Shown: positions 44,570 to 56,430 of the stretch, in pieces
Numbering within the stretch: the stretch's first letter is position 1
How the letters are laid out: each line of letters starts with the position of its first letter
Assembly (NCBI GenBank): GCA_024721245.1
Contig: CM045569.1
Coordinates: 4,110,287 to 4,174,286, forward strand
DNA from: Mitragyna speciosa
Lineage: Eukaryota > Streptophyta > Magnoliopsida > Gentianales > Rubiaceae
Direction: 5' to 3'
Length of the DNA stretch: 64,000 nucleotides
The notes under the pieces: model-generated
The model's input: the letters and a program-made list of their open reading frames with translations, nothing else
Databases searched by the model: none
Told to the model about the DNA's origin: nothing
Program-made: the position numbers and the translations under genes

Positions 44570-46080
44570 TGTTCTTGATTTGTTTGTCCATTAGAACTGA
44601 CTCGTACGACTAATTGCATAAATAATTTGCTGTTATAACTGAAGTTTTAAGTTTAATAAAACTTGGGAGGAAATAAAGCAATGGGCTCTTTTTGGGGTTA
44701 AATAAATTATATAAGGTTACTTTTAATTATGAACATTACTGACTTGAGAATCAGGGTCTAAGAGTCTAATTAAGAAAAAATTCATCGTCTCATTATAGGT
44801 TCAGATCTAGACAAATAACAGTTACACATGTAAAATAATATTCCGCAGTCATGGAATAACGTTGTTTAAAGGATTCTCAGGCATCGGCAGCATACTAGCT
44901 TGTATTATTGTTGCATGCTATTTTGCGACAATTTGAGGATTTATAGTGTGGTAATCGTTGCAATTGAAGGCATAAAATTGTACAAAAGGGTTAAATCTTT
45001 GGAGGTGGAGGAAAGAGGTGATACAAGTCAGAATGGGATGAATGAACCTAACTTATAGTTTTAAATGAAGAAATTTCTTATTTGCAATCTCTGCTACTGT
45101 TGGCATTTGTAAAATTTTGCTTTTCCTTTTTGGTTATTTATTTGCAAATTCTGATTTCAATAGTCTTCTGTTTTAATTTGGAAATTCATTGTAAAAATTA
45201 TATTCGAAATGTTTTGTTTTCTTGATTTGATTATATTGACCTTTGTTCGTTATATATTTGACTTCTATGCACATTTCAAATGATAGCTTTGCAACTTTAA
45301 GTATCTGGAAAGTTGGCCGCTTTGATTACCATTTAATATGCAAACTCCATTTCTTCCACCTTATTAACATCAATATATATGACTTTTGTTGCTTTTTAAA
45401 TCTTTGATTTAATTACAACCAAAATCAGCAGTCACAAACCAAGATCAGCAATCTCAAATTCAAAACTTCTCCAAGCTAATCTGATTCAATTCAATTCTAT
45501 GATCGAATTAAACTTTACTTCTTCGAGAAGAGTTACAATTATATACCAAAAAACTTTCGATCAATAATTTATAAGGGGGCACAACTCAATTCTACAAACA
45601 TAAACAGTAACACAAACTGGCACATATTTTTGCACTATACGTAATCAGATTACCCTAAATCCGATATCTTTACTAAAAACCAATGCACTACATGTAATGA
45701 GGTGATATTTATATCCAAAAACAATGGTACGATAAATTTTTGTCCTTATCACTTCAATGAAAATTGTACAGAGTGCATAAACAAGTGCAAAAATTACAGT
45801 ATCTCCCGGTGTTCAACAAGACCCGGAGCGGTTTGACCTATATAATACAACTTCATGGTTGACCTCATCTTCTAATAGATATCATACAGCTAAAAACAAA
45901 TCAGCTGTATAAATTTGTAATACAAAATACATTGCAATGGATGCATATGCCAATAGAGCAGATTGAACTACAAAAATTGCATGCAAAACATCTACTAATC
46001 CTCAAATGGTAAATATTCCAGAGTCCCCTAACATGCTTCCACTCAACATGGAAAAAACCAGATTTAACGTCAACAACTCT
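44570..46080. repeat. Segmental duplication, copy 2
   Basis: Direct-orientation partner of 40890-42420 (see anchors there). It lacks a foldback insertion. Contains one relic of the small membrane-protein family on the plus strand. Confidence 0.7.
44872..45058 (+). pseudogene. Relic of small membrane-protein gene (copy 2)
   Basis: Reads FKGFSGIGSILACIIVACYF, then meets a stop/frameshift, then VIVAIEGIKLYKRVKSLEVE and GDTSQNGMNEPNL before TAG (45056-45058). DTSQNG near the end aligns with DTSQDG in the 56.4-56.9 kb gene, and the hydrophobic helix sits at the same distance. Interpreted as a decayed paralogue. Confidence 0.42.
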
Positions 46081-47410
46081 AGTTGAGTACTATAAATGAT
46101 CTGAAGTGATTCCCTGACTAAGTTGAAGACCATAGTCAAGAATATACAGAAATTTGGTATTTAATATCAAATAGGAAATGTGAGTGTAATTTTGTATGGA
46201 GAAAGAATGAATCCTTCTGTATCGTGTATGTGTGTTTTTACGAGTTTGTGAGAATTTAAGGAATAGAATGTGCGAAGGTGTCCAATTTATTGTTTCCTTG
46301 AGGGAGAAATATAATGAACTGGAAGTCTTGTTAGTTATTTGTATAATAATTAGTTATGATGGTTTGATTAAGCATGCCTTTGCTAAAAAAAAAACTTAGT
46401 TTTATTGTGGTTAATATGTAGGGAATTTGTTCATGTAGACTTTTAGAGGTGATTAAAAACATAATTAATTGAATATATATTAATAGCATACATTAATACC
46501 AAAATATATATGCTGCACAAAAAAAAAGAATAGTAAGTTTTTCTCAAGAAAATTGTAAATTATCAAATAATATAAATGAATTTTTTTTTTGAGAAAATTT
46601 ATGGCTCATCATATAACTTGGTGTAATCTTTTTTTTTTTTTTGACAATAATGACAAACTAGGTTCACTTAAATCAATTTAGGAACATAAGTACACATCCA
46701 AATAATCTTTATATTGGGCAAATAGTGAACAAACGCTGAAAATACACTTTTGCATGCCAACTCAAATGCTATATAAATAAAAGGATATATTAATTTAATG
46801 GTAGTTCATTAATCATAATTATTGTAAGATTAATGATGTGTGTGTGTTGTTCATTTAATGGCATATATTTTTTGTTAGCATCATGTACTCTAATAATTTT
46901 TAATGAATTTGAATTTATTTAACCATGAAAATAGTCAAAAGAAAGTGTGATGGAAAATTTGTAAAACAATTTAAGAATAGATGCGAACTAGAGAGACCTA
47001 ATTTGGTGATACTAATTATATAAAGGAAAATATAAAACCCTGAGATTTTAAGTTTACGTGTATTCTGTAATTTCCTTGAAAGTTTACGACTGCTGTTTCA
47101 CTGTAGCTCGTGCAATGAGGGCAAGGATGATCTTAGAATATATGGTGCACATGGGAAAATTCTTAATTGCAACCGGTCCACACCCGCACCTATATATCTT
47201 ATAGTTTAAAATAAAGTCATATAAGTATCTTTGCATCACTTTCTTATATTAGCATGTATCATTCTGCTTATGTGTCACTTTTTTATACTACAAGGTTTAT
47301 AGGTGGGGTCGTGTATTTAGTCCACCTAAGAATCTCCCGCACCCATGATACCTACCGCAACTCTCAGGAGTGACAATTTTACCAGAAATGACTTATGGAC
47401 AACTGGTCAT
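46081..47410. other. Spacer
   Basis: No gene seen. A T run followed by GACAATAATGAC near 46628-46651 resembles the 3' end of a minus-strand non-LTR element; its target duplication is not clear. Confidence 0.4.
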
Positions 47411-48287
47411 TAGGGGGTGTGCAAGTTGACCTGGTTACCTGAAAATTCGGCCGATCCGATCCAGACACAATTCGAAAAATGTGGGTATCCAACCCACCGA
47501 GTTTTAGCAGATACGGGTCATATGCCGGTTACTCTATTAAGCGAGTTGCATACAGATCATGATTTTTAAAACCCAACGGGTATCCTACTCGACCAGCATA
47601 TAGGGATAATAATGTAATTTTATAAGGTTTTCTAATATTAATATGTGATTTTATTATGTAATATTACTACGTGATATTATTATTATGATGTAATATGCTA
47701 TTAAATATTATTATGTGATATTACTATGTAGTATTTTTTATTTTTCATTAATATTAATATAAATATCTTTTATTCTTATTTTGTAGAAATTCTAGGCAGT
47801 AAAAGTACCGCATTATCAACATTGAAAAGTGAAGAATTAAAGATGCGGTACTATAAACTCTAGTTATGATAGTTGTCTTGTGTGTTTTTTTTTTCATTCT
47901 TTGCCTAAAAAACATGGTTGGTGTTTATGTTATAAAACTCGTGTGTATGGTGTTTCTCTATCTCAAAAAATTAAAATTTTCTTTAGTGCTTGCGATGAAC
48001 TCATGGTTTGTAACACTTGATTTAATATATGTTATTTAAGTTTATATTTGTTATAAATGACGCTTTAATTATTATTAGATTATCTAGGATTTAAAGCAAA
48101 TTTAACAATATGCAGGTACGACCTAAAAAAAACGGATATCTGACGCGAAAAATTTCGATATCCGACCCGCCGAATATCTCCATATACAGATACGGATACA
48201 GATTACAACTTTGCCTGACCTGCATATGGCGGGTCGGGTCAAAAAATACCACATGCGGGTCGGATATCCAAATCGTGTGCACCCCTA
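47411..48287. mobile_element. Non-autonomous hAT element, 877 bp
   Basis: Exact 8-bp duplication CTGGTCAT at 47403-47410 and 48288-48295. Ends are TAGGGGGTGTGCA and, reverse-complemented, TAGGGGTGCACA, typical short hAT inverted repeats. Both subterminal regions are rich in GGGT, CCGA and GGATATCC words (for example GCGGGTCGGATATCC near 48255), in opposite orientation. No transposase frame. The exact duplication implies relatively recent insertion. Confidence 0.88.
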
Positions 48288-48295
48288 CTGGTCAT

Positions 48296-48671
48296 CGAGT
48301 TGAGTAGGATATCACCAATTGGTTGAGCCTTGATAGCATTAAAATGGAAAAGTATTAAATGCATCATGTGTACTATCACGTGATGTAATAGAATCAATAA
48401 TTTATTGGCATGTGATTATGGTGGGCCATGCTTTATATTACTTGACAATATGTAATTGGTTCCCATAAATCACGTGGTGCACATAATACTTTCTCCAGTA
48501 AAACTTGCCTTAGCCCAGCTTGAACAAAATTTCTTGATAATTCTCGAAAATCTCAACAGTCACAATCCTTCTCTTTCGAAATTCCTTTTCTTTTTGGTGA
48601 AATAGAGTCGGAAGTCCAAGAGGAGAAATTAACGTTTTTTGAATGTTTTCTTAAAGAAAAATACTACTGTA

Positions 48672-48713
<42 letters not shown>

Positions 48714-49300
48714 GTGTAAGTATGTCCGTAAGATAAAATGGCAATTAAAAAGTATGTCTAATAGATTTTTTTTTTTTTTTAAAAACCATTAAGAAGCCTT
48801 ACATATTTTTCTTAACTCACTAAGATAGCGGGAAACATGGCTTCCTTAATTGCTATAAAAATTTTCCAAGATCCATTTTTTAATTTGATTAGTCAATTTT
48901 GATAAAGCCCATCTTCTTTTACTCGACATGCCACCCACCAAGAGGCAGTCAACTAGATCTTGTTCTTGTTGTGGACTTTCAGATTGGGCCAATTTCCTCA
49001 ATGGGCCATGGGGAATAGTGTTGGTTTAGTAGATCCATAAAAACGAACCCATTGATATTCTCTTAAGATAAAAATTCGAAACTTTTTAAACTTTTTGGTT
49101 TGCATGGTTACAATATAAACATTCGGCTATTCACTAAATCTTTTAGGGCCATTAAGTGGTTAAATTCATTATCGAATCATGTTCCTTTTCATTCTAGCAT
49201 TGTCCAATTCAACCTTTAATTTTTTCTATAACTATTGTTCAATTCCTTTATCAAGTCCTCAATCCAAGGGATGGAGTTGAGTACATTCTTGTATCCTGGA
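48296..49300. other. Spacer with TA/T tracts
   Basis: AT microsatellite at about 48673-48699 followed by a T run; a further T run at 48767-48780. No gene seen. Confidence 0.45.
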
Positions 49301-49470
49301 GGGTCTATTTGTTTGATACTGTTTTTTGAAAACATGTTTTTTAGAAACCTCATATACATTTTTCAACTATCTTTTTATCTCACATACACATTTGCCAAGG
49401 AAAATTTTTAAAACAATTACAATAATATTTTTTAAAAAACACCCCAAAAAACACTCATTTAGACACAGCC
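49301..49470. mobile_element. MITE-like element, 170 bp
   Basis: Starts GGGTCTATTTGTTTGATAC; the reverse complement of its end starts GGCTGTGTCTAAATGAG. Internal sequence (TATCTCACA, ACATTTGCCAAGG, AATATTTTTTAAAAAACA) matches units A and B at 32.2-32.6 kb, so all three are one family. Confidence 0.55.
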
Positions 49471-50510
49471 ACAAATGCCCAAAAGGAGAAAATGAGTGGA
49501 AATTTTTGTGCATTGGTCTCCCCTTTTTACTTTTTTTCCTAACTTGCAAAAAGAAAATGAACAAAATGGTGGGAAAATATTTTCTTTAGAAATCAAATTA
49601 ATGTAACCTAATCGTAGGCCACCCAAACAGAAAAACAATTAGTGAAATTTATTTTTATCGAACCAATTCAATGAGTGACCTACCTTATTTTTTTCCTTTA
49701 CTAAGTGCAATGTAGATAAATCAATCTAAAAGCATAATCATCATCATGAAAGCTGAAGCTATTTGTGTCTTGCGACATAAAGATTAGGCTGTGGAATCAC
49801 TATTACGTTAATTAATTAGCTAGGCAAACAAAGAAGAGTTTGGCAGTGTCTTTGAGGCACTGAAATTCTAGTGTAATATTCCAAATCCTAAATATGCTTA
49901 ATTGGTGAGGTGAGAGACATAATCATCCAAAATTAAAAGATAACCAATTAAAACTCTCAAGCTAACAGATTTTATTAGGGCATGCATTAGAATATGCAAA
50001 CATTTATGATATGTTAATCCTCGTAGATGGTAAGTTAATCTACATGTTCCCAACATTTATCAGCTGATTTAATTATAAGCCATTTCTTGAGGTGCAAATG
50101 AAGTTTGTGATCAATCACATTACTACGTTAGCAAGTGTTTTCAATCTTCAATTATTTTTGTTTTCTTAAACATAAGAGAACTACAGCTCAAACCAAAAGT
50201 GTTGAGTGAGTAATTGCACGGTGGATAAGATGTAAATACTTAGTAGTGACTAGTGAGTACTGAGTAGTATCTTGGTTCGTAAATTTTGGTCTTAAATTAA
50301 ATCTTTAGCTCATGTCCCTAAGAAGATTTTCTCTGAAAGTATTAAACCTAATTGAAAAAACTTTCGTATTCTGCGTATAAGTGGATGTTATCTCTCAGCT
50401 ACCCCGGTAGTGTATTCGAAAAAGGCATAGGCCATGCATTTTTTTCCTCTGATGTCCTAATTTCAATTTTCTGACTACAATTATATTTAAATAAGCGAGG
50501 AAAAATATTA
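49471..50510. other. Spacer
   Basis: No gene or defined repeat recognised. Confidence 0.45.
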
Positions 50511-51045
50511 GGGATAATTTCACATTCTTTCCTAAAATTTTTCATAATTTTAGGTAACTCCCCTCAAGTTTTGAGAATCACACTTACACCCCATGTATTT
50601 ATATTTGTATGGCAATAAAAATCTATTTTCATAATATAAACCAAAAACACCAACTAAATATCTTAAAATACCCTTAATTAATTTTAGAAATAAACAATAA
50701 GTAAAAAATGTAGAAAGACCCTAAACTGAAAGTTTTTTGCTTCTCTAATTGGGCCTCTCAAGTTATTTAGGCATCTTATTTTAGTAAATTAGTCATCTCT
50801 TTCTTACTAATATTTTGTCTATAAGATTTGGATAGATAAAAAGGATTTACTTGAATTAGTCAAATAATTGAGTTTTGGAGAATAGAATCTAATGGGGATT
50901 GAAAATTTATGTAACAATATAAGTACTTTGACATTATGGAATATTGAAAATTTATGTAACAGTATGAATACTTTGACATTATGAACTAACTAATTATTTG
51001 AGATTTATTTTTCTTTTTAAAACAAAATTAAGGGTATTCTAACGT

Positions 51046-51927
51046 CACTACAAGAAAATAGATCATTAGCGACGACATGTTTTAGTGACAACAAAATCTT
51101 GTCACTGAAGAAGAATTTCAGTGACAAAATTACCCTTGTCACAATTGGGTGGCAACTTCAGTGACAACGGCAAAAATGTTGTCACTGATTCTTACCCACC
51201 CCATGGCGCCAAGCTACATTATTGCCAAGAGCAAGACGTCATCACTAAATATATAATCTATAGTGACAATATTTTAAAGGTTGTCACTGAAAATTAATTA
51301 AGGCATTAGTGACAACATTTGCTATGTAGTGATAGCATCTTGTCATTGAAATATGTCATTAAAACAAACTATTTAGTGACGACACAAGTTGTTGTTACTT
51401 AAATTTTTACTGTTCATAAATTATTTATTGGTAATCTTTGTTGTCACTGAAATGAATTATTTAGTGATGACATGAGGTGTTGTCACTGAAGCAAAACAAT
51501 TTAGTGGCGGCTGTAGTTGAATAGTAATGCATTAGTGATGAGATTTTGTTGTCACTGAATGTTGAATGATAATATATTAGTGATAACAGAAGGTTGTCAC
51601 TGAAGCGCAGTGCATCAGTGACGACCTATTGTTGTCACTGACTATTGAATGATAATGGATGGTAATGCATTTGTGTCGATGAATGTTAATGCATCAGTGA
51701 CTACAAAGTCGTCACTAATAACAGTCCATTAGTGGCGACAATCGTTGTCACAAATAGTGTCACATTTAGTGACGACTTTTAATTTTGTCACTATTCACAA
51801 TTAGTTACAGGCTTTTAGTGACGACTCAGTGGCGACTCGTATATTGTTGGTGAAAGGAATTAGTGATGACTTTCGCATTTTTTGTGACGACTTTTTGTTG
51901 TCACTATTAACGATTTTTCTTGTAGTG
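51046..51927. mobile_element. Non-autonomous CACTA transposon, 882 bp
   Basis: Begins CACTACAAGAAAA and ends TTTTTCTTGTAGTG, the classical inverted ends of plant CACTA elements. The 3-bp duplication CGT lies at 51043-51045 and 51928-51930. The body is packed with subterminal repeats of TTAGTGACGAC and GTTGTCACTGAA in both orientations, the presumed transposase-binding sites. No transposase frame, so it needs a partner element. Confidence 0.93.
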
Positions 51928-51998
51928 CGTGTTTGGTTAGTGTTTTAGGTTACATTATCAAAATGAGTTTTCTTGTTATAGAAAATATAACTATAATG

Positions 51999-54417
51999 TG
52001 TGACAGCCCCACCTTGCCCAGAGGCGCACCAAAGGGCTTAGCGGACTGCCTGCCTAGCTCTCGCCAGGGCTCGATGCACGCACTCACGTGAAAATCCAAA
52101 CGTACTTAACTTAAAATAAAATAACATGAAGTGAAATGGAATAAAATAAAACAAACTCTTATTATTTAACTTAAAGATACAAGTCATAGCAAAAGTTACA
52201 AGTCATAATTTACATAATTTTTCACAATAATAGCCTAACACAGTGCGACTATTACAACAACTAAAACACTTCTAATAACCAAAAACCAGTTGGTCCCGCT
52301 TAATTTTTCCGGTAACCTGAGTAAAGGAAAACAAATAAAATGGAATGAGCTATAATAGCCCAGTGAATGTCCAATTCATGCAAACATATCAAGAACTCAT
52401 TATTTCGGGTCATGAAAATAATCAATAAATTAAATAAACAATATATGAGCAATTTAATTTACATGTAGTCACTGGCGGATACAGGGCTCAACTACGGAAG
52501 CAAGCTTAACCGTAGAGGAGCAGGTACTGATCATGTAGCCACGATATTTGGACCGAGATAATAGCTCAGGTCTTTATCAAGGAACATATCAGTTTTATCA
52601 ATCACAAGCCCTAACCGCCAATCACCTTATAACCTCCGTACAAGCTACCACATCCGGGGGAGAAAAAAATCTCAACCCTGGAGGGCCAACACACAATCAA
52701 GAAAGTTCATTCCGGAGTTGGCCTCTTTGAGGATTCACAACTCAAAAGGAAAGAACATCACACCCTAAAACACCCAGCACCTTATGTCCTCCCACTTGCA
52801 GCCCGGTTGACTAACCGTGAAATAACAGTGACGTTAGTCACGGTAGTCTCACACACACAAATAACATTTTAAATAATAAAAGCGTGTAACACATTGTGGA
52901 ATAGATGCGATAAAGTACACATCTTTCCTCAAATAACACAGGTACTCACATAATAATTGCAAGTTAAGCATAATAGTCACCAAATAAAATTATCACATTC
53001 CATGCATCATGCACACATAAAGACACTCACCTGGTGCCTAAGAAAATATCTCGTAGAAAGGTCGGGTCTCACTATTGGGTCCTGCAAATTGAAAAAAATA
53101 ATCTAATGAAAAACCCAATTTATACCCTAATTAACCGAGTAAGAAAATTCAAGAAATACCCCATTAAATTCTAGTTTTTTTTTCTAGGGTTTAGGGTTTA
53201 GGGTTTATTCTAGGGTTTTCTAGGGTTTTTTTTTTCTAGGGTTTTCTAACAAAAATTGGGCATTATTTCCCCTAAATTTCGGCCCTTCCAATCTTGTTTT
53301 TCATCAAGATTTCAATCATCAAACCCATAATTCAACAAGTTCTACAACTTCTTAGTTCAATCCAAACTCAAATTCAATCAAAATCTCACTAAATCTCAAG
53401 GATTAAGCTCCAAGAACTTTCACCCAAACAACATGTTCTTCATGAAATTTCAAGGTTCCAAGGCCACATACTAGTCTATTCAACCATAAGAACAATTTAT
53501 CTAACAAGTATATATCAAGTTCTAACTAATTTCTTCAAGTAGTATTAACAAGAAAATTGGTATTAAACTTGCATAAAAGCTAATTAAAACATGAAATTAA
53601 TAAGGTAAGTTCATGGTAAATACCTTAGATATGCTTAGAACTTTGATTAGAAAAGATAGAAGTCCACTTCCTATGGTTGATTTGTGTCAATTTGAGAGAT
53701 GAAAGTTCAAGAAGTTGAGAGCAAAAATGAGGGAAGAAGAAGAGAAAGCATGGCCGGCCAAGGTGAGAAGAAAAAGAGAAAGAAATAGTCTAGGAAAAAT
53801 GGAAAAGAATTGAAGAAAAAGGTGAGAAAATAATTAGCCAATAAAATCATTACAAGAATAAAGTAAAAAGAGAGCATTTAATGCAAGTTTAGCAACTTGG
53901 TTTAATTTAATTGGTTAAAATTATCAACTCTTGTCATTTAATATAAACAATAAAGAAACATAAATTATTAAAACACAAATAGGGTAAATTAGGGAGAGAG
54001 AACCGGCCACATGAAGAAAGAAAGAAAAGAAGAATTTCGGCCTAAAGAAAAGAAAAGAAAAGAGAGAGAATTTCGGCCAAGAAAGAAAGAAAAGAGAGAG
54101 AAAAATTTCGGCCAAGGGAAAAAGAAAATAAGGTAAGAAAATAAGTGAAACTTTTGAATAAAATTGAGCAAAATTTCAAGTAGTCAAAAGACTAGAAAAT
54201 AGTGAAATGAACTAGTAAAAATTTAAACACTACTATAAGTTAAATGGTCAAGAAAAATTATTCTAACTTTAGTACTTAAGTGTTCTTGCTTAGAATGAAA
54301 ATCTTAACTAATTAACTTAATTAACTCAAGAAATCTCCCAACTAATAATTCTAAGATTAGCACTTAACCCTAAATAAAAAAAATGCTTCTTATATGTGCA
54401 TTTTCTAGGGTGTTACA
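51999..54417. mobile_element. Solo LTR, 2419 bp (Ty3-like)
   Basis: Starts TGTGACAGCCCC, ends GGGTGTTACA, and is bracketed by the 5-bp duplication TAATG (51994-51998 and 54418-54422). There is no internal retroviral-like coding, so this is one LTR left by recombination. Read on the minus strand it would start TGTAACACCC, common for chromovirus (Tekay/Del-like) LTRs; orientation and lineage are inference. It contains telomere-like TTTAGGG units (53185-53206) and several AATTTCGGCC words in a GA-rich tract (54030-54115). Plus-strand open frame 52548-52730 is not conserved. Confidence 0.85.
53185..53206 (+). repeat. Telomere-like TTTAGGG units inside the LTR
   Basis: Three consecutive TTTAGGG-type units, with further CTAGGGTTTT units to about 53245. 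Interstitial and inside the solo LTR, so not a chromosome end. Confidence 0.85.
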
Positions 54418-54666
54418 TAATGGGTTTAAGTGTAATTTTTAAAATCTTAGGAGAGATACTTGCAATTATGTAGTGTGACCGTAATGGAATGATTGTAAAT
54501 AGTGCACTATTTTGCAATACCAACACGGTTTATCTTGACCAAAAAATCCCGTATCAATATAGAGGTTAAAAATCTAAGTTTTTTTTTTATTTTTTGTTTG
54601 AGGGGTGGGGGTGGGGAGCGGGGGTTCTGGCCATGTTTGGGACATTAGCGTTTACAAATACAGAAC

Positions 54667-54842
54667 ATTGAAATAGTAGAGTTCATGTTGGACACGGTTT
54701 CCTTATTTCCTTTAATAGTCTGGATTGGGTCTGGGTTTCCTTAATTCTTTAATTGTTTGGATTGGATGTACATGTATGTTTTCTCTATGTATAGCTTGGG
54801 TTCCTTTGCTCATATGTATTGGATTTAGTTTCCTCTAATTTA
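54667..54842 (+). repeat. Direct repeat, copy 1
   Basis: AGAGTTCATGTTGGACACGG... to ...TAGTTTCCTCTA matches 56199-56350 (AGAGTTCGTGTTGGATTCGG... to ...CAGTTTCCTCTA). It precedes the membrane-protein pair and probably was part of the same duplicated segment. Confidence 0.65.
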
Positions 54843-55252
54843 AAATGAAAACTTCTATAATTATTAGTTTTGATTTAATATACCAACAAATTGTGCAGGT
54901 TGAATAGTAACTGAATCAGCCAACTATCTGGTGATGAAGTTGCAAAATACCACCTGAGCTGTGAAACGTGCATAGAAATAATCAAATTAACAGCCCCTAT
55001 AAGAACACGCAAATTGAGAAGCTGCTATATCATGCGAAGAAGGAACCAAAAAAACTTTCAAATTTCAATTTTTTTAGTGAATTTACATATTATAACAAAA
55101 AAGAATACGAAATTGGAACGATACAATAAATAACAAAAAAGAAAAACAAAATTCTACACATATATGACAACAGTGACTGAAATTACAAATTAGAACTCTT
55201 TGCAATTTTCTTCACATAAAACACTGACTTAGCTAAATTATTGCACTACAAC

Positions 55253-55603
55253 CTACACCAACTGAGGTGTTTCGTTATCCACACCAGTTGTATCGACTAT
55301 TTCCAACCGCTTCCAAGACTTAATCCATTGGTACAATATTGTAGCGTGAACTGCCAATACTACCCCAAGAACTAATATCAGGAGCGCCGCGATATAAAAT
55401 GCACCTGTGATGCATATTGCAGTTGCAAATTCAGATTTTTCTTGACGGCTGATATATTCTGAATGATGCAGTTTGGTGAAAAAATTGATAATTGTTCCTT
55501 TCCAATGATAAGTAATTATCAAGGGAAGAATAACAGCCGCCACTAAACTTACACAAGTTATATAAACACTGAACTGTAGATTAATCCTCGTAGTCCTCAT
55601 CAT
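55253..55603 (-). CDS. Small two-helix membrane protein, unknown family (inverted copy A)
   Basis: 116 codons from MMRTTRINLQ. The frame is open upstream to 55771, but that part (from MANLCEIIPI) lies in MITE sequence and is not matched in the other copy. Two hydrophobic helices are visible: about residues 11-33 (VYITCVSLVAAVILPLIITY) and 63-90 (TGAFYIAALLILVLGVVLAV). Between them is FFTKLHHSEYISRQEKSEF and after them WIKSWKRLEIVDT. Copy B at 56431-56869 shares these blocks. The ancestral start ATG, judged from copy B, is GTG here. I recognise no named domain. Expression and function unknown. Confidence 0.55.
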   Translation of the reverse strand: MMRTTRINLQFSVYITCVSLVAAVILPLIITYHWKGTIINFFTKLHHSEYISRQEKSEFATAICITGAFYIAALLILVLGVVLAVHATILYQWIKSWKRLEIVDTTGVDNETPQLV

Positions 55604-56040
55604 CCCTTCCACTGTTTCACAATTTGAACATGCAAAGAACCACGTTATCTCCTCCATTATTATACGAATTGAAGGTGCAAAGACCAACCAACGGTCATCC
55701 ATTATGTTTTTAGTAATTTTTTGATAGTTCTCTGATTTGATAATTGGGATAATTTCACATAGGTTTGCCATAATTATACTTGCCTTCCTTCAGGTTTTAA
55801 AAATTATACTTACATCCCCTGTGTTTATATCTTTTGTAACAAAACATATCCATTTTATAATGTAACCTAAAAACATCAACCAAACATTTTAAAATATCAT
55901 TAATTGCTTCTAAATTGACCATTTCTTTCTTGTTAATATATTTGTTTGTAAAATTTTGATAGATAAAATAAATTCATTATAATTGCTTTTGACATTTTTA
56001 TGACTAATTAATTAACTTTTTAAGATTTATTTAATAAATA
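55604..56040. mobile_element. Half copy of the GGGATAATTTCACAT MITE
   Basis: From 55748 (GGGATAATTTCACATAGG) rightwards it parallels 50511-51040: TTATACTTACATCCCCTGTG, CATTTTATAATGTAACC, AAACATCAACCAAACA, TTTTGATAGATAAAA, ATGACTAATTAATTAAC. The second half is missing. The left part of this interval (55604-55747) is unique and abuts the membrane-protein frame. Confidence 0.5.
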
Positions 56041-56198
56041 AGTACATGTAACAATGGCAGATAGCATATTAATCTCCATAACTTATAAGGTGTAACGAGA
56101 CTGATAGTAGTACAACAATTCACAGTATGTGGCATAGTAAGATGGTGTAATGCCTTTCCATTATAGAGGTTATATATATATATATATAACATTGCAAT

Positions 56199-56350
56199 AG
56201 AGTTCGTGTTGGATTCGGTTTCCTTATTTCTTTGATTGTTTTGATTGGTTTCTTTAATTCTTAATTGTTTGGATGGATTGTACATATGTGTTTTCCCTGT
56301 ATATGGGTTGGTTTACTTGTTGATACATATTGAATTCAGTTTCCTCTACA
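56199..56350 (+). repeat. Direct repeat, copy 2
   Basis: Partner of 54667-54842; lies immediately upstream of copy B of the membrane-protein gene and so may include its promoter. Confidence 0.65.
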
Positions 56351-56430
56351 TATATATCTCGTAAATTTAGTTCATTAAATATAAGAAATTTAATCGTAGG
56401 TGGTTCTTTGGATCTTCAGATCGTGTAACA

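Larger units (their letters stand above)
50511..54475. mobile_element. Old palindromic MITE split by two later insertions
   Basis: 50511 opens with GGGATAATTTCACAT, the end shared with 29413 and 55748. The inner left half (ATAAACCAAAAACACCAACTAAATATC, quoted as positions 50636-50662) matches the reverse complement of 51928-51998 plus 54423-54475 (CCTAAAACACTAACCAAACACG at 51930-51950), so the element was a foldback of roughly 0.65 kb before being interrupted. Removing the CACTA element and the solo LTR restores continuity. The right terminal GGGATAATTTC is not found, so that end is lost or decayed. Confidence 0.6.

Noticed and set aside
53185..53245. True telomere or chromosome end
   Set aside because: Only a few units, enclosed in an LTR with intact target duplication.
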